Shown in pieces: positions 44,250 to 53,181 of a stretch of 64,000 bases of DNA (position 1 is its first letter; each line of letters begins with the position of its first letter). The position numbers and the translations under genes were made by a program. The DNA is taken from positions 310,001 to 374,000 of the forward strand of contig CAVPYN010000001.1 of the NCBI GenBank assembly GCA_963709995.1, written 5' to 3'. This stretch comes from JAUIIK01 sp963709995 (lineage in GTDB: Bacteria; Chloroflexota; Chloroflexia; Thermomicrobiales; CFX8). The notes under the pieces are model-generated. The model was given only the letters and a program-made list of their open reading frames with translations. It ran no database searches and had not been told where the DNA came from.

Positions 44250-45026
44250 GTGGGAACGATACGCGGGGTGCTGGTTGATGTTGATGGTGTCTTGCATGTC
44301 GATGGTAATCCAATCCCCGGCGCGGCACGAGCCCTCCGCGATCTCCGCTCGGTGGGCGTCAAGATTCGCCTGCTGACAAACGGCACGATGCGCACTTGCT
44401 CAGGTCTGGCAGCCTACATGCAGAGCATGGGCTTCGATATCGAGCCCGCAGAGATCCTCACCGCTGTCACCGCAACGGCGGACTATTTGCGCCGCCAGCA
44501 TCCGGGCGAAGCCTGTCATCTGGTCGTTTCTGGCGACATCTGCGAGGAGTTCGGGACCATCCCGCTCAGTGACGATGAACATCGAGCACAGGTTGTTGTC
44601 TTCGGTGGCGCGAGCGAGACGTTCAGCTTCGAGGCGATGAACCGGGCCTACCGGATGTTGCGCAACGGCGCGAGCCTTGTAGCAATGCACAAGAGCGTCC
44701 ACTGGCTGACAGCCGGCGGGGTGACCCTTGACTCGGGACCGTTCATCCACGGGCTGGAGTGGGCGACTGGAGTCGAGGCGGTGGTCATCGGCAAGCCGTC
44801 GCGACATTTCTTTGAAGCTGGTTTTGCCGCGCTGGAACTGCCTGCAAATCAGGTCGCCATGGTTGGCGACGACGCCTATCAGGATGTCCAGGCGGCGATG
44901 GAGCTCGGGGCAACCGGCGTGCTGGTCCAGACCGGGTTGGGGGCGATGGACCCGCCTGGCAATGTCTCGCCGGATCTGGTGCTGGCGTCGATCTACGATC
45001 TCCCGGCGGCGCTGGCGCGAATGTAA
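44250..45026 (+). CDS. HAD-superfamily IIA phosphatase (NagD/HDHD2-like)
   Basis: 258 residues from GTG 44250, 8 nt after AAGGA. HAD motif I is VLVDVDGVLHVDG, motif II LLTNGT, motif III the Lys in IGKPSRHFFEAG and motif IV MVGDDAYQDVQAA; the C2 cap is of type IIA. It likely dephosphorylates a small sugar phosphate or pyridoxal phosphate; the substrate is not known. Divergent from the cysteine operon. Confidence 0.9.
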   Translation: MGTIRGVLVDVDGVLHVDGNPIPGAARALRDLRSVGVKIRLLTNGTMRTCSGLAAYMQSMGFDIEPAEILTAVTATADYLRRQHPGEACHLVVSGDICEEFGTIPLSDDEHRAQVVVFGGASETFSFEAMNRAYRMLRNGASLVAMHKSVHWLTAGGVTLDSGPFIHGLEWATGVEAVVIGKPSRHFFEAGFAALELPANQVAMVGDDAYQDVQAAMELGATGVLVQTGLGAMDPPGNVSPDLVLASIYDLPAALARM

Positions 45027-45116
45027 TCACGGCTGCATCCGTATTGAGCGAAGCCGGATACGCTTTGCCGGAGCGAGTGTCCCGCGTGTTAGGTGGCGAG
45101 AGGTGACTGGAACTCC

Positions 45117-46373
45117 ATGCAGAAACTCATCTCGGTCGTCATCCCAACCCTCAATGAAGAGACCGTCATTGGTGGCTGCCTGGAGCAGTTCAACGATCTC
45201 GATGGGCAGTGGGAGATTATCGTCGCCGACTCCGGTAGCGGCGACCAGACGGTTGAGATCGCGCGGCGGGCCGGGGTTCGGGTTATCGAGAACGCTCCCG
45301 AGGGACGGGGCGTCGCGATGAACGCTGGCGCGGCTCTGGCAACCGGCGAGATTCTCCTATTTCTGCACGCTGACACCTTCCTGCCACCAGGCTCGTACAA
45401 CCAGATCATTAGCAGCCTCTCGCACCCCGTTGTCAGTGCGACAGGGTTTCGGATCCAGGTGGATCGTCGCGAGTGGCGCTATCGGATGCTATCGTGGATC
45501 GGAACCCTGCGATTTCGCCTGCAACGGACGTTTTTTGGCGATCAGGCGATGGCGGTGCGCCGGCGCGACTTCCAGCACATCGGCGGATTTCAGGAGCGAC
45601 GGTTGATGGAGGACGTCGAGCTTTCCCGGCGTTTGCGGCGACGTGGCAGGTTGGCACTGCTGGATGGGAAGGTCACGACGTCGGCGCGCCGCTTCGAGCA
45701 GCGAGGGGTTGCCCGGACGTTGCTGGTGATGTCCTTTTTCCAGATTGCCTACCGGCTGGGGGTTCCCGCCGACCGGCTCAACCGCTGGTATGCGGACGTT
45801 CGTGGTCGCCAGGATGCAGCCACTCCGTCTTCGAAGGTCGTTGGTCTGGCCAGCTTGCGCTTCGTAGACCGCGAAGAGGAAGAAATCAGGCTCAGCGACC
45901 TGGCGGGACAGCCGGTCCTGCTGGTCTTCCTGCGCTGGCTTGGCTGACTGCCTTGCAGGGATCATCTCGCGCAGTTGCGTGAGCAGGCAGCGGAGTTCGA
46001 TCGCCGTGGCGTCGCGACCTATGCCGTGACCTTCGATTCAGATTTCCGTGTTGAGCGGGTACAGCGAGAAGATCCGCTGCCGTTTCCGGTGCTCCGCGAT
46101 CCGTCGCGCGCAGCCTACCGGGCTTTCGGGCTAGAACGACGACCGGCGACAGCGATCTGGGGGCCGCGCACTCTCCGGTACTACGCCAAGGGGTTGCTTC
46201 GAGGGCACCTGCCGGGCCGGGCAGTCGAGAGCGACCCCTACCAGCTTGGCGGCGATGTCGTGCTTCGCGCTGACCAGATGGGTGGTTGGATATACCGGTC
46301 GGGCGATCCAACTGACCGGCCCGCACCGAACGACATACTTCGTCGACTGGAGCCGCCGGAGAATCGCTTGTAG
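45117..46373 (+). CDS. Glycosyltransferase-2 / SelU-like peroxiredoxin fusion, candidate selenoprotein (in-frame TGA at 45945)
   Basis: One open frame from ATG 45117 to 46373 with a single internal TGA. Residues 1 to about 230 are a family-2 glycosyltransferase: SVVIPTLNEE, VADSGSGDQTVEIA, FLHADTFLPPG, FFGDQAMAVRRRDF and LMEDVELSRRLRR, as in TIGR04283 enzymes. From about 245 a thioredoxin-fold PRXL2/SelU-like domain follows: VLLVFLRWLG, then U277 (TGA), LPCRDHLAQL, FPVLRDPSRAAYRAFGL and LLRGHLPG. The TGA replaces the first Cys of CxxC; C280 is kept. The downstream part has no ribosome site of its own and the frame is intact on both sides. A base error or an early stop remains possible. Confidence 0.75.
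45966..45983 (+). promoter_or_regulatory. Candidate bacterial SECIS hairpin
   Basis: CTCGCGC (45966-45972) pairs with GCGTGAG (45977-45983), one G-U, around the tetraloop AGTT. The loop begins 25 nt after the TGA at 45945-45947 and has G as second base, within the usual spacing and loop rule for bacterial SECIS elements. An outer CTGCCT/AGGCAG stem (45948-45953 with 45985-45990) encloses it. Confidence 0.6.
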
Positions 46374-46756
46374 GTCGATGTCGCTATGATTTAGCAGGCG
46401 ATGGATGGTCCAGGCTGGGGACGGGCAGTAGAGGAAACAAACCGGTTCTTCCGGCCCGATGACAATGCTGGTAGTCATTCCCTTGTATTGATCCGAATGT
46501 AACAGGGCCGACCGCCCCGCGGCGGTGAGTTCCCTTTCTCTTTGGCATTTCCGTAGCGTCCGGCGGGCATGCGTTGCTACAGGTGGGATGTACTTCGTCT
46601 GTGGAGAGTGACGGATCAAGCTCGTCCGGTTTTCGGACATATGGGGTCATGCCTCGGAGATGGGACGAAGGTCACGTCGTCGTTGGGCATGTTGCATGAG
46701 AGATTTTCTGTCATGCTTGGCCGGCAGGGAACGGTGCCTACTAGAAGCTGGATTGC
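46374..46756. other. Intergenic region with a possible terminator
   Basis: 383 bp. ACCGCC-CCGC-GGCGGT (46511-46526) followed by a pyrimidine-rich TTCCCTTTCTCTTT could end the fusion gene. The rest shows no gene or repeat that I can support. Confidence 0.4.
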
Positions 46757-47905
46757 GTGTTGTCAGTTCGCCGCCTCCTCCCGCTCCTAATCTTGCTTGT
46801 ATTGCTCATTTCGGCATGTACGCATAGGGACCAGTTTCCCTCCCTGGATTCTCCGGCCGAAACCCACGACTCGCCGGACACGCCCGGCGCCTCTGGTCCC
46901 ACTGCCACGACCACGGTGATCCCAACGACCCCTCTAGCGACAGCTACGCTTGAAAGTCTTTCTACTGCAACGGTGCCCGCTCCAACGGTAACCGCGGTAG
47001 ATGTCGTCCCCGATTCTACGGCGTCAGTGGTAGCGACAGAGACGGAGCCAGCGAACACCCTTGTCGCGGAGATCGACAGGCTGCTCAGTGACAGAACTGG
47101 CGACTACCACGTCGTCGTCAGCGGTCTGGACGGGACGTTGTCCTACGATCACCGGGCTGGAGAACAAGTCCAGGCGGCCAGCCTCTACAAGCTACTGATC
47201 ATGGTCGAGGTGTTCCAGCAGGTTGAGGATGGCTTGCTATTGATGGAAGATCCAGTCGAGCTCGATGCCGATTTCTTTGCCGAGGCTGGCTATGACGATC
47301 CCTTCGGTCCCGAGACCGTTGGATCGACAGTGATCGTCGATGATCTGCTGCGCCCGATGGTCATGTACTCGAGCAATGTTGCCGGCTATGCGCTCCTCGA
47401 TCTGGTTGGCAACTGGAACGTCAATGCAACCGCCCGGGCGTACGGTCTGACCGCGTCGGAGATTCGCTGGATGCCGCAACGTTCCGACGACGGAGCGGGC
47501 GCGCCACTGGGGAGTTCAGCCGCCTATGCGTCCTTCTATCAGGATGCCGTGGTCGCTGCGGACGAAGCGTTCAACGTCACCACTGCCAACGATATGGCGA
47601 CGCTTTTTGAAGGCTTGATCGCCGGGGAGATCGTCAGTCCCGTTGCCAGCGCCGAGATGCTGGACATCCTTGCCGGTCAGGTCGTCAACGACCGCTTGCC
47701 GTCCCTGCTCCCATTCAGGGTCACGGTTGCCCACAAGACCGGCAATATCGACAACGTCATCCACGATGCCGGAGTCGTCTACGCCCCGCAGGGGCCGGTC
47801 GTCGTCGTGGTCTTGACCGCCAGCGCGTCCGAGTGGGAAGTAGTCGAGTTCATGGGTGAGCTTGGTTTGATGGCCTATCGCCATGGGGGCGGTCAAGTTC
47901 GCTAA
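46757..47905 (+). CDS. Class A beta-lactamase-like serine hydrolase lipoprotein
   Basis: 382 residues from GTG 46757. Lipoprotein signal LLPLLILLVLLISAC, then about 85 residues of Thr/Pro/Ser-rich linker, then the hydrolase: ASLYKLLIM (SxxK), MVMYSSNVAGYALL (in place of SDN) and VAHKTGNID (KTG). Such exported proteins include true beta-lactamases and DD-peptidase-like cell-wall enzymes; the missing omega-loop Glu signature makes resistance unproven. Stands alone. Confidence 0.85.
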   Translation: MLSVRRLLPLLILLVLLISACTHRDQFPSLDSPAETHDSPDTPGASGPTATTTVIPTTPLATATLESLSTATVPAPTVTAVDVVPDSTASVVATETEPANTLVAEIDRLLSDRTGDYHVVVSGLDGTLSYDHRAGEQVQAASLYKLLIMVEVFQQVEDGLLLMEDPVELDADFFAEAGYDDPFGPETVGSTVIVDDLLRPMVMYSSNVAGYALLDLVGNWNVNATARAYGLTASEIRWMPQRSDDGAGAPLGSSAAYASFYQDAVVAADEAFNVTTANDMATLFEGLIAGEIVSPVASAEMLDILAGQVVNDRLPSLLPFRVTVAHKTGNIDNVIHDAGVVYAPQGPVVVVVLTASASEWEVVEFMGELGLMAYRHGGGQVR

Positions 47906-48051
47906 TTCGCGGCGCATGTTTCTCGCCGACCTCCCCAAAGAGTCCTATGGACTCGATTCGTGCTAGGGTCGATACTCCAGACATCGTCGAGGCGGAAGAA
48001 CTGGCGGGATGGATCGATATGCGATCGCCTTGCCGTGGGAAAGGAACAATC

Positions 48052-49549
48052 ATGCGGGGACGACGGAGGACGTTGCGATGGGCGATGCTTGCCCTGGCGC
48101 TGATCGTGGTCGCGGGGAGTCTGGCGACCGTTCAAGATAGCCCACAGCCAGAAGGCGCGGCCGCCTCGAACCAGGCGCTATCGCAAGAGGTGATTGACGC
48201 AAACTACCTGAATTGTTTCGACCTGCCGGAGATCAGCCCGGAACTTCCCGGCGCGCCGTTGCTCGAAGATGGCCAGCAGATGGACCAGAACGTCGTCAAC
48301 TGCTTTGCCTGGCAGGAGTTCATCGCACTGAACTGGACGGTCTCTGACGGACAATGCCGGTCAGCCGGACACAGCGTCTCCGGCAAGCCTCGTTTGGCGA
48401 GCCTGGCGACACTCGACCGCGTGTCTGGGAGACCTACGAGGAGGCGTACGAGGTCTTCCTGCCGAATGCGGAGCGCCCGAGCCCTGGGGTTCTGAGCAGA
48501 GATTCCGGAGATATGTATGGATGTCGTCCGGAAGGCGCTCGGAATTTGCCGTCAATCGCGAAATCGTCCGGCGCGGCACAGGTGCTGGACGAATTCGGAC
48601 AGGCCAACTCGTCGGTCTCCGATCCCGATGCCTGGCTGACGGCCCAGAGCGGGCGATCGAGCCCACTACGAAGTGCGAATGAACGAGGTTGAGTTCGACT
48701 ACGTCGTCGAGAATCAGTTCTACAACGCCTTGAAGCAGTACGAAGCCGTACAGCAGGCGCTGGACGAGGGCGGACCCGGCATCTACTTCCCGACCGGCAC
48801 GCCGGAGACAGGCAGGCGCAATCGAGATCAAGGCTGCCTGGATCGAACTGGACAACCCCGGTCTCTACAATCGCTACATGACGACCCAGGCATACATCTA
48901 CAACGAGCAGCAGGAAGATCCGGACTGCTACGTCGCGACGGTCGGCCTGGTCGGGCTGCACATCATCCAGAAATCTAACGACCAGTGGACCTGGGCGACC
49001 TTCGAGCATATCCAGAACGCGCCAAGCATCGCCGAGATCCGGACGCTGCGACCTGTTGGACGTCTATCGCTTCTACGACCATGGCTGCGTGACCAATTGC
49101 CTGCCGAACAGGAAGCCCAGCGCTGGCCAGCCCTATGACCAACCGGTCCAGGTCGTGCGCAACAAGGACATCGCCGACGTCGGGACCTGGGGCAACTTCC
49201 AGACCAACGTGGCCTCATTGAACGCCTGGGTGCAGCAGCAGATCCGTGAGATCAATGACGACTCGGTCTACCAGTACTACGAACTGGTCAGCGTCGGCTG
49301 GCCGACCGAGGTGGTGCCAAACGACCATGTCACGACTGATCCGTTGCCCTACAAGAACATGGTGCCCGCATTCGCTGGCGAACTCGGTGATGGAGACCTA
49401 CTTCCAGCAGAACGGGATCAACTGCACTGATTGCCATAGCGTTGCCCATATCGCGCCGAGCAGCATGGAGGAGACAGCCCCAGTGGCGTTCGGACTACAG
49501 CTTCCTGCTGAGCCGCGCCGACGAGCCGGCTGCAGAGGCGGAGGAGTAG
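48052..49549 (+). pseudogene. Exported cytochrome c-family protein, broken by many indels
   Basis: ATG 48052 follows AAAGGAA. A signal (LRWAMLALALIVVAGSLA) is followed by NCFAWQEFIALNW, then in changing frames PRVWETYEEAYEVFLPNAER, VEFDYVVENQFYNALKQYEA, GAIEIKAAWIELDNPGLYN, VATVGLVGLHIIQKSND, WATFEHIQNAPSIAEI, QQIREINDDSVYQYYE and METYFQQNGINCTDCHSVAH with a haem-binding CxxCH. The last frame ends at 49549. About eight single-base shifts between roughly 48340 and 49500 would be needed to join them. Either a decayed gene or, more likely, a stretch of poor consensus. About 500 residues if repaired. Confidence 0.7.
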
Positions 49550-49635
49550 ACACAACGCGACTCGCTGGAGGAGAAGACGCACCGGCGCGGGCTCGTTCCG
49601 CCAGTGCGTCTTCGCTCCCGAGTACCCGCTACTCT

Positions 49636-49970
49636 TTACGGCCGAACGGGTGTCGGATTGTCCCCGATATCTTCGTCTTCGGTTGTGAAATCATTGTCGA
49701 TCGGATCGAGAATGCAGGTGATGATGGCCTTGGACGCACTGCAGAATAGTTCGCCCGCATCGACTGCCTTTGGGAGCCAATCGACCCGCGCGACGAAACC
49801 CGACGCGTGATCGGTGAGATCGAGATGCAGGATCGCGGCACGGGCAGCCGTGTTGCGACCGATACCAGACGTTTCCGGCGACCTTCAGGCACAAGGTGAG
49901 GGTTACGCCGCTCCAATGCGGGGACCGATCGGTGGGAATGCTCACTCCAGTGAGGCTGAACGACGCTGCC
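49636..49970 (-). CDS. Unknown protein, frameshifted
   Basis: Two frames join into one natural-looking product: SFSLTGVSIPTDRSPHWSGV and TLTLCLKVAGNV, then, after a one-base shift near 49872, SGIGRNTAARAAILHLDLTD, GFVARVDWLPKAVDAGELF and an acidic tail ending at 49636. It looks like a small beta-rich domain with a few Cys. The start is unclear. No family recognised. It lies between the cytochrome gene and a membrane protein gene. Confidence 0.3.
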
Positions 49971-50033
49971 AACCACCAAGCAGTTGTCAGCGAGCTTCGA
50001 GCTGAAGTGGGCCGGCGCTCGAGATCGGAGCCG

Positions 50034-51311
50034 TCAGACAGCTGCGCTTTGCTGGGGCACAGCCTGCACTACTGTGGTATCGGGCGCCAGTAGAACGAAC
50101 CCGACATAGCCGGCTATAGCTGCTTCGGCAGCATGCAACCAGACATCGTGCCCATAGAGCGGAAGCAGGCCGAAAGCCGTCCAGAGCCCCGGTAACAACC
50201 CCATGAGCGTGAAGGTCGTCAGAATCATCGCTGTCGCTTGCGCATAGCTTCGGATGGCGATGAAGCCGGCGAGGGCAGCCACACCCGCGACACCCAGGGC
50301 GAGGTGGATCAGGGTATGGATAGCGTTGACCGGATAGAGGCCAATCAAGAATCCGTAGGAAGCGGTCACGTTGATTGACCGAGCGTCATCTGGCAGATCG
50401 GCGAGAAATGGTGGCAGGAAGCCGCTGATCCCGGCGGACAGGAAAGCGGCGCTGAAGAGCAACGCGAACCCTTTGGCGACGACCTCGCGGTGCCTCATTC
50501 CCGGCAGGGGCAAGGGCAATGAGGAGAACTCGCGGCGCGACCGGGCGACCATCGCAGCACCGAGCACAGACAGGCCGGCAAAGGCGGAACTCCAGAGCCA
50601 GAGCCCGCCGTCGGACCAAACGAGGACGTCACGCGATGCGTCGACGATGAGTAAGCCGACGATGGGCAGCATGCCAGCGAAAACGTGTGTGATGCCGATT
50701 GCGAACATGTCAATCGGCCTTCGATGGCGAGCTACACAGTAGAACCCTATTGCGGCGGAGAGAAAGGCGGCGCTGTACATCCGGCCGTGGAAGTCATCGA
50801 CCGGCCAGGGCCAGAAACCTGTGAACGCCCTAGGGGCGATCAGCAGCCCGGCGGTGTAAGCGCCAAAGAGCCCTGCCGAACCCCAGAGCACAACCGGCCA
50901 GGCAGAGCCGAGCCGCATTGTCATGTCAGTCGGCTCGTTGCGGGAGCGCCAGAGCTGATAAATGCAGTTGATCGGCAAGATGATGTAGAGCAGGAACCAA
51001 CCCCAGGAACCGGGGAGGCCTAAATCGAAGCGATCCATCTCGATCAATGAGATGATCAAGACGATCGACGTGAAACCGAGGATCGTGCTGAGGATCGTCC
51101 GCGCCGGATCCCATCGGTCGATCAGAACCATCAGTGTGACCGACACTGCGGCGGCAAGGTAAACGGCGCCGAGTGAGCGTGCATTGAAGGGCGTTAGCGG
51201 CCACGGCCAGAGGTCGTCGATCAGTCCGGGGAAGAAGAACAATCCGCCGCCCGAGATGATCAGCACGACAATCTCAACCAATGACAGATAACGCAGGAGT
51301 CGCGGCAACAT
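50034..51311 (-). CDS. Multi-span membrane protein with DUF4383-like C-terminal part
   Basis: 425 residues from ATG 51311, 6 nt after AAAGGAT. About eleven hydrophobic segments; two similar halves are suggested by LWPWPLTPFNARSLGAVYLA and FWPWPVDDFHGRMYSAAFLS. The last third (GISGFLPPFLADLP, YPVNAIHTLIHLALGVAGVA) matches the DUF4383 pattern. Function unknown. Divergence or operon with neighbours is not evident. Confidence 0.75.
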   Translation of the reverse strand: MLPRLLRYLSLVEIVVLIISGGGLFFFPGLIDDLWPWPLTPFNARSLGAVYLAAAVSVTLMVLIDRWDPARTILSTILGFTSIVLIISLIEMDRFDLGLPGSWGWFLLYIILPINCIYQLWRSRNEPTDMTMRLGSAWPVVLWGSAGLFGAYTAGLLIAPRAFTGFWPWPVDDFHGRMYSAAFLSAAIGFYCVARHRRPIDMFAIGITHVFAGMLPIVGLLIVDASRDVLVWSDGGLWLWSSAFAGLSVLGAAMVARSRREFSSLPLPLPGMRHREVVAKGFALLFSAAFLSAGISGFLPPFLADLPDDARSINVTASYGFLIGLYPVNAIHTLIHLALGVAGVAALAGFIAIRSYAQATAMILTTFTLMGLLPGLWTAFGLLPLYGHDVWLHAAEAAIAGYVGFVLLAPDTTVVQAVPQQSAAV

Positions 51312-51514
51312 CGATAGATCCTTTCGCGGGATACGACGCGAACTATAGTTACTTGCCAACGAATCCGCAACGGTCGTGTCCGAAAGTGGTCTACTTCCGG
51401 TCGTGAGTCGCATTATTCGCGCGATATCTCCAGCTGTCAGGTCTATGTTGAAGTCGCGCAAACGAGCGAGCACAGCGCTTTCCGCGCCGCGCTCTGCATT
51501 GGAATTCTCGCGAA

Positions 51515-53047
51515 CTAGTCGTCAGCTGTGACGGAGATCTCGGCCCCGGCCCGCTCGGCCGCGAGCGCGGAGCGCCTGATCTTGCCGGCCTCGTTGCGGG
51601 GTAGCTCCGCGATGAACTCGTACGTTTTCGGGCACTTGTAAGCCGAAAGCCGTTCGCGGCACCAGGCGTTGAGCTCATCTTCGGACGGGTGATCGGCGAG
51701 ATCGTGTGGCTGGATGATCGCGTGGACACGTTTGCCCCAGGTCTCGTCCGGTAGACCGACGACAACGACGTCGGCGACGCCAGGATGCTCGCTGAGCGCA
51801 GCTTCGACCTCGGCTGCAAAGACATTCGCCCCGCCGCTGATGATCAGGTCGGTCCGCCGGTCGGCCAGGTAGACGTAGCCGTCCTCATCCATCCAGCCAA
51901 GATCGCCGATCCAGGTGAAGATCGTCGATCGTGTTGCGCCTGGTCCGAGCCCGACGTACTCGAAAGGGATATCCTCTGAGCGACGATGAGCGGCTGAAGA
52001 TTTGCCAACCTCGCCGCGCGGGAGTTCGTTGCCGTCATCATCGACGATCTTCATCTCCGCCAAGATACGGATTGCCGACGATACCGGGATGTTCGAGCCA
52101 ATCTACGCCAGATATTCATGGCGTATCCGTTACCTTCGGTGCCGCCGTAGATTTCCGTTACCCGTTCAGGTCCGAGGATGTCGATCCATGCACTGTTTGA
52201 GCCAAGGCGCACAGGGCGCGCCGGTGTGCATGAGGGCGTTCGACGCTGCTGAAGTCGCGCCGTTCGATGTCTGGTACTTCGAGCAGGCGCTGCATCATGA
52301 TCGGCACGACATTTACCGTTGTCACCCGGTGGCGCTCGATGAGATCGATCGTGAGCTCGGGGATGAATCGCTCCATCAGCACGAGCGACGCACCCTCAAA
52401 CAGAACGACGCAGAACACTCATGAAAGGAGCCTCATGATAGAGCGGTCCCGGGATCAGCGATCGATCGGAGTCGCCCCTGAAGCCGAGTGGCTCGAAGAC
52501 CTTGATGAAGGTGCCTGGAGGGTATGACCAGGCTCCTTTGCGTACGATCAGCTTTGGGACGACCGGTCGAGCCGCCGGAACCCATTGCCCGTCCGGGGTT
52601 GGCGATCCGGTCGGGAAGCACGCCGTCATCGTAGACCTCGGATTGCTGGATCTGTGTGCGACTGGCCAACGGCCAGGCAATATCATCCCAGTCGGTGACG
52701 ACGAGCGTCGGCTTTGCCAGATCGAGTATCGCGTCCCGTTCGATCGGGGGCATCTCGGCACGAAGGGGCAAGGTCATCCCGCCGAGCTTCCAGGTCGCGA
52801 AGCAGGTAATAATGTGCTCAGGGCAGTTCGGTAGCCCGACGGCGACGGTCGAACCTTGATCAACGCCATGCTCGGCGAGCATCCGCGCGACCTGATTCGA
52901 GCGCCGGTCGAGATCGCTGCGGCTGAATACCGACTCCCTGCCATCGGCGGTAACGAAGATCATGGCCGTCCTGCCAGGGTCCTGCCTTGCAAGGTCGGTC
53001 AGTCGCCGGCCAAAGCTGACCGCTTCGGGTTGGGTGGTCGCGCTCAT
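51515..53047 (-). pseudogene. Acyl-CoA synthetase (AMP-forming), broken by several indels
   Basis: ATG 53047 follows GGAGGAGGAAGG. The ANL-family order is kept across frames: RSNQVARMLAEHGVDQGSTV, the P-loop GSGGSTGRPK, PLYHEAPFM, VPIMMQRLLEVPDI, VTEIYGGTEGNGYAMNIW, then DLGWMDEDGYVYLADRRTDL and the hinge/catalytic Lys end PRNEAGKIRRSALA. At least six single-base shifts between about 52560 and 51980 separate them. Closest in style to bile-acid/long-chain acyl-CoA ligases. Probably an intact gene in life if the shifts are sequencing errors; broken as written. Confidence 0.75.
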
Positions 53048-53181
53048 TGCGCCTTCCTCCTCCACTAGAACGTTGCTGATGCTGCCATCGTCTCAGGTTT
53101 GCTGGACAAGAACATCCGTTGATCTACGTAGTTCCTGAAAGTATCCCCGTAGCGCCGCTCTACGTCGGTTGCCGTAGCGGA

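Noticed and set aside
45945..46373. Stop at TGA with a separate downstream peroxiredoxin gene
   Set aside because: The downstream part lacks a ribosome site and start suited to the fold, and would lose the first redox Cys and strands; the read-through model fits better, though it is not proven.
46757..47905. True beta-lactamase resistance gene
   Set aside because: SxxK and KTG are present but SDN is SSN and the omega-loop Glu signature is not evident, so resistance cannot be claimed.
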